Assembly (NCBI RefSeq): GCF_001426995.1
Contig: NZ_LMFY01000002.1
Coordinates: 144,847-208,846 of the forward strand
Length of the DNA stretch: 64,000 bases
Reading direction: 5' to 3'
Source: Microbacterium sp. Root553
Lineage (GTDB): Bacteria; Actinomycetota; Actinomycetes; Actinomycetales; Microbacteriaceae
Below are positions 61,841 to 64,000 of this stretch, piece after piece. The notes under the pieces were generated by a model that did not search any database, was not told the DNA's origin, and saw nothing but the letters and a program-made list of their open reading frames with translations. Within the stretch, counting starts at the first letter, position 1. Every line of letters starts with the position of its first letter. The position numbers were made by a program, and so were the translations under genes.

Positions 61841-63057
61841 GCGCCATCCTCGTGATCAACAGCGGCTCCTCGTCGTTGAAGTACAGCCTCATCGACATCG
61901 AGGACGAGACCGAGCTCGCCGCCGGTCTGATCGAGCGGATCGGTCAGGATGCCAGTGCGATCCGGCACACCGTGCGGCCCGCCGCCGGTGCGGGGGCCGC
62001 GACCACGATGCTCGACGCGACGTACGACTCCGAGCAGCAGCTCGCCGATCACGATGCCGCCTTCGCGGTGATGCTGGAGCAGTTCGCCGCGCACGGTCCG
62101 CTCCTCGACGAGCATCCGCCGGTCGCCGTCGGGCACCGCGTCGTGCACGGCGGCGCGCGGTTCTACGCGCCGACGCTCGTCACCCCGAACGTCGAGGAGC
62201 AGATCGAGGAGCTCGCGGTCCTCGCTCCGCTGCACAACCCGGCGAACCTGGCCGGGATCGTCGCGGCGAAGGCGGTCTTCTCCGACGTGCCGCACGTCGC
62301 GGTCTTCGACACCGCGTTCCACCAGACGCTCCCGCCCGCCGCGTACACCTACGCGATCGACGCCGAGCTCGCCGCCGCGCATCGGGTGCGACGCTACGGA
62401 TTCCACGGGACCAGCCACCAGTTCGTGAGCGAATCGGCCGCCGCGTTCCTCGGCCGCGATCTCGGCACGCTCCGCCAGCTCGTCTTCCACCTCGGGAACG
62501 GCGCCTCGGTCACGGCCGTCGACGGCGGGCGGTCGGTCGAGACCTCGATGGGCCTGACCCCGCTGGAGGGACTCGTCATGGGCACGCGCTCGGGCGACCT
62601 CGACCCCGCCGCCCTCGTGCACCTCTCGCGGCGCGCCGGGTATTCGATCGACGATCTCGACGCGCTGCTCAACAAGCGCAGCGGTCTGCAGGGGCTCGCC
62701 GGACGCAGCGACATGCGCGACATCCTCGCCGGTCGCGAGAGCGGCGACCAGGCGGCGACGCTCGCGTTCGACGTCTACACCCACCGCCTGCGCGCCTACG
62801 CCGGGGCCTACATCGCCCAGCTCGGCGGCGTCGATGTCATCTCGTTCACCGCGGGCGTCGGCGAGAACGCTGCGGCGGTCCGCGCCGAGGCGATGGCGAC
62901 CCTCGGATTCGCGGGCGTCGTCATCGACGCCGGACGCAATGCCGCGCGTGAACGCGGCATCCGTCGGATCTCCGCCGACACCTCCTCGGTGGCGGTGCTG
63001 GTCGTCCCGACGAACGAGGAGCTGGAGATCGCCAGACAGACCTCGCGCCTGCTCTGA
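61837..63057 (+). CDS. ackA: Acetate kinase
   Basis: 406 residues; transfers phosphate between acetyl phosphate and ADP. N-terminal VLVINSGSSSLKYSLID, central HRVVHGGARFYAP, RRYGFHGTSHQFVS and HLGNGASVTAVDGGRSVETSMGLTPLEG are all present. Coupled to pta by an ATGA overlap. With aceA and poxB it covers acetate production and reuse. Confidence 0.97.
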   Translation: MSAILVINSGSSSLKYSLIDIEDETELAAGLIERIGQDASAIRHTVRPAAGAGAATTMLDATYDSEQQLADHDAAFAVMLEQFAAHGPLLDEHPPVAVGHRVVHGGARFYAPTLVTPNVEEQIEELAVLAPLHNPANLAGIVAAKAVFSDVPHVAVFDTAFHQTLPPAAYTYAIDAELAAAHRVRRYGFHGTSHQFVSESAAAFLGRDLGTLRQLVFHLGNGASVTAVDGGRSVETSMGLTPLEGLVMGTRSGDLDPAALVHLSRRAGYSIDDLDALLNKRSGLQGLAGRSDMRDILAGRESGDQAATLAFDVYTHRLRAYAGAYIAQLGGVDVISFTAGVGENAAAVRAEAMATLGFAGVVIDAGRNAARERGIRRISADTSSVAVLVVPTNEELEIARQTSRLL

Positions 63058-63161
63058 CCCATCCGATCCCGGGGGTGTGCGGCGGTGCCGTGCCGCACTA
63101 CGCTTGCACAGTGGCACGGAGAGGTGCCGGTACCCCTCACCCGTTCCCCACGGAGGCTCCT

Positions 63162-63959
63162 GTGCCCGAAGCCCTGCCCGATCTGCTCCGCGCCGACGGC
63201 GTCCTGTTCGACCTCGACGGCGTGCTGACCCCCACCGCCGAGGTGCACATGCGCGCCTGGAAGGCGGTGTTCGACGAGGTGTTCGAGCGCCTGTCGCTGA
63301 CCCCCGAGTACTCGGATGCCGACTACTTCGATTACGTCGACGGCAAGAAGCGCTACGACGGGGTGGCGAGCCTGATGCGCAGCCGCAACGTCGAGATCCC
63401 CTGGGGCGCCGTCGACGATCCGCCCGAGGCCGAGACCATCTGCGGCATCGGCAATCGCAAGAACGCGGCCTTCGCCGCCTCCTTGCGCGCCGAGGGCATC
63501 GCTCCGTTCCCCGGCTCGCTCGCGGTCGTCGAGAAGCTCGCCGCCGCCGGCGTGCCGCTGGGCGTCGTCTCGAGTTCGAAGAACGCCGAGGAGGTGTTGG
63601 CCGCCGCCGGCATCCGCTCGTTCTTCCGCGTCGTCGTCGACGGGGTCGTGGCCGAACGCGATGACCTCGCCTCCAAGCCCGCCGCCGACATGTTCCGCGC
63701 CGGCGCGATCGCCCTGGGCGTCGACCCGGCGCGCAGCATCGCCGTCGAGGATGCGACCTCGGGTGCGGCGTCCGCCGCCGCCGCCGGATTCGCCGATGTC
63801 GTGGGCGTGGATCGCGGCGCGGGGGCCGAGGCCCTGCGTGCCGCAGGAGCCACCGTCGTGGTCGAGGACCTCGACGCGTTCCTCGCCGACGCCACGCACG
63901 AACCCGCACAGACCACCGCACACCAGGCCGCCCCTTCCGGCACCGAGGAGACCGCATGA
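63162..63959 (+). CDS. HAD hydrolase, beta-phosphoglucomutase-like
   Basis: 265 residues. HAD motif I is VLFDLDGVLTPT (nucleophile Asp), motif II LGVVSSSKN, motif III/IV SKPAADMF and VEDATSGAASAAAAGF. It overlaps by ATGA a gene beginning like a GH65 disaccharide phosphorylase, whose product beta-glucose 1-phosphate is the substrate of beta-phosphoglucomutase; the assignment rests largely on that. GTG at 63162 has CGGAGG; an in-frame GTG at 63111 with TACGCT 6 nt upstream is an alternative leaderless start adding 17 residues. Confidence 0.85.
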   Translation: MPEALPDLLRADGVLFDLDGVLTPTAEVHMRAWKAVFDEVFERLSLTPEYSDADYFDYVDGKKRYDGVASLMRSRNVEIPWGAVDDPPEAETICGIGNRKNAAFAASLRAEGIAPFPGSLAVVEKLAAAGVPLGVVSSSKNAEEVLAAAGIRSFFRVVVDGVVAERDDLASKPAADMFRAGAIALGVDPARSIAVEDATSGAASAAAAGFADVVGVDRGAGAEALRAAGATVVVEDLDAFLADATHEPAQTTAHQAAPSGTEETA

Positions 63960-64000
63960 TCGCCCGCGACCGCTTCCCCGTCGACCCCTGGCGGCTCATC
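63956..64000 (+). CDS. N-terminus of a GH65 disaccharide phosphorylase, cut by window edge
   Basis: Only 15 codons are visible (MIARDRFPVDPWRLI). The xFPVDPWRLI-type opening is typical of GH65 maltose/trehalose/kojibiose phosphorylases, and the coupled beta-phosphoglucomutase-like gene supports this. Truncated by the end of the window, not by mutation. Confidence 0.6.
   Translation, partial: MIARDRFPVDPWRLI

Overview
The window is dense, high-GC, almost intron-free bacterial DNA with short spacers, many GTG starts and strong codon bias. It carries actinobacterial hallmarks: a NusG with a long acidic N-terminal extension, an actinobacterial-type cystathionine beta-synthase, a LysE/LysG pair, a sugar importer with no ATPase of its own, and many leaderless-type promoters (a TANNNT-like hexamer 6-7 nt before the start codon). 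Gene content and the dispersed GCCCTTCGTCTCG repeats fit Microbacteriaceae, most likely Microbacterium. The genus is an inference from recall, not a database match.

Layout. 0.1-3 kb: isocitrate lyase (aceA), divergent from a RamB-like regulator. 3-3.9 kb: a HEPN/MNT (type VII) toxin-antitoxin pair. 4-6.3 kb: a secreted glucoamylase-like protein and a TetR regulator. 6.3-17.5 kb: a putrescine/GABA catabolic island (PucR regulator, GabT, amino-acid permease, putrescine oxidase, universal stress protein, second permease, two aldehyde dehydrogenases), closed by a cluster of REP-like inverted repeats. 18-24.5 kb: pyruvate:quinone oxidoreductase, then a two-gene TPR + HSP90-like unit. 24.6-28.2 kb: tRNA-Trp, secE, nusG, an unusual composite tandem repeat array, rplK and rplA. 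28.3-32.3 kb: a polar amino-acid ABC importer and the LysE/LysG exporter-regulator pair. 32.5-35.5 kb: a five-gene locus with a SipW-like signal peptidase, three proteins with SipW-type signal peptides and one LAATG (class E sortase-type) surface protein. 35.6-39.6 kb: an orphan YqaJ-type nuclease, a glucose-6-phosphate dehydrogenase-like protein and a GH15 trehalase/glucoamylase-like enzyme. 39.6-40.8 kb: rplJL with an attenuator-like leader. 40.8-45.6 kb: a LacI-controlled sugar ABC importer. 45.7-51.2 kb: cbs-metB, an MFS drug exporter, a PAP2 phosphatase and a GNAT enzyme. 51.2-51.6 kb: tRNA-Ser(GGA) with a tandemly duplicated 3' flank. 51.7-53.5 kb: an APH-like kinase and TrhO. 53.5-58 kb: a MoxR / DUF58 / transglutaminase operon. 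58.1-59.7 kb: 4.5S SRP RNA, a rhomboid protease and a lysozyme-like protein. 59.7-64 kb: pta-ackA, a beta-phosphoglucomutase-like HAD and the first codons of a GH65 phosphorylase.

How it fits together. Several modules concern C2/C4 carbon flow: aceA with a RamB-type regulator (glyoxylate shunt), poxB and pta-ackA (acetate), and putrescine to 4-aminobutanal to GABA to succinate semialdehyde to succinate. Others handle alpha-glucans and glucosides. The least explained parts are the SipW/TasA-like surface locus, the HSP90-TPR pair and the repeat array between nusG and rplK. No transposase, integrase or CRISPR array was seen.
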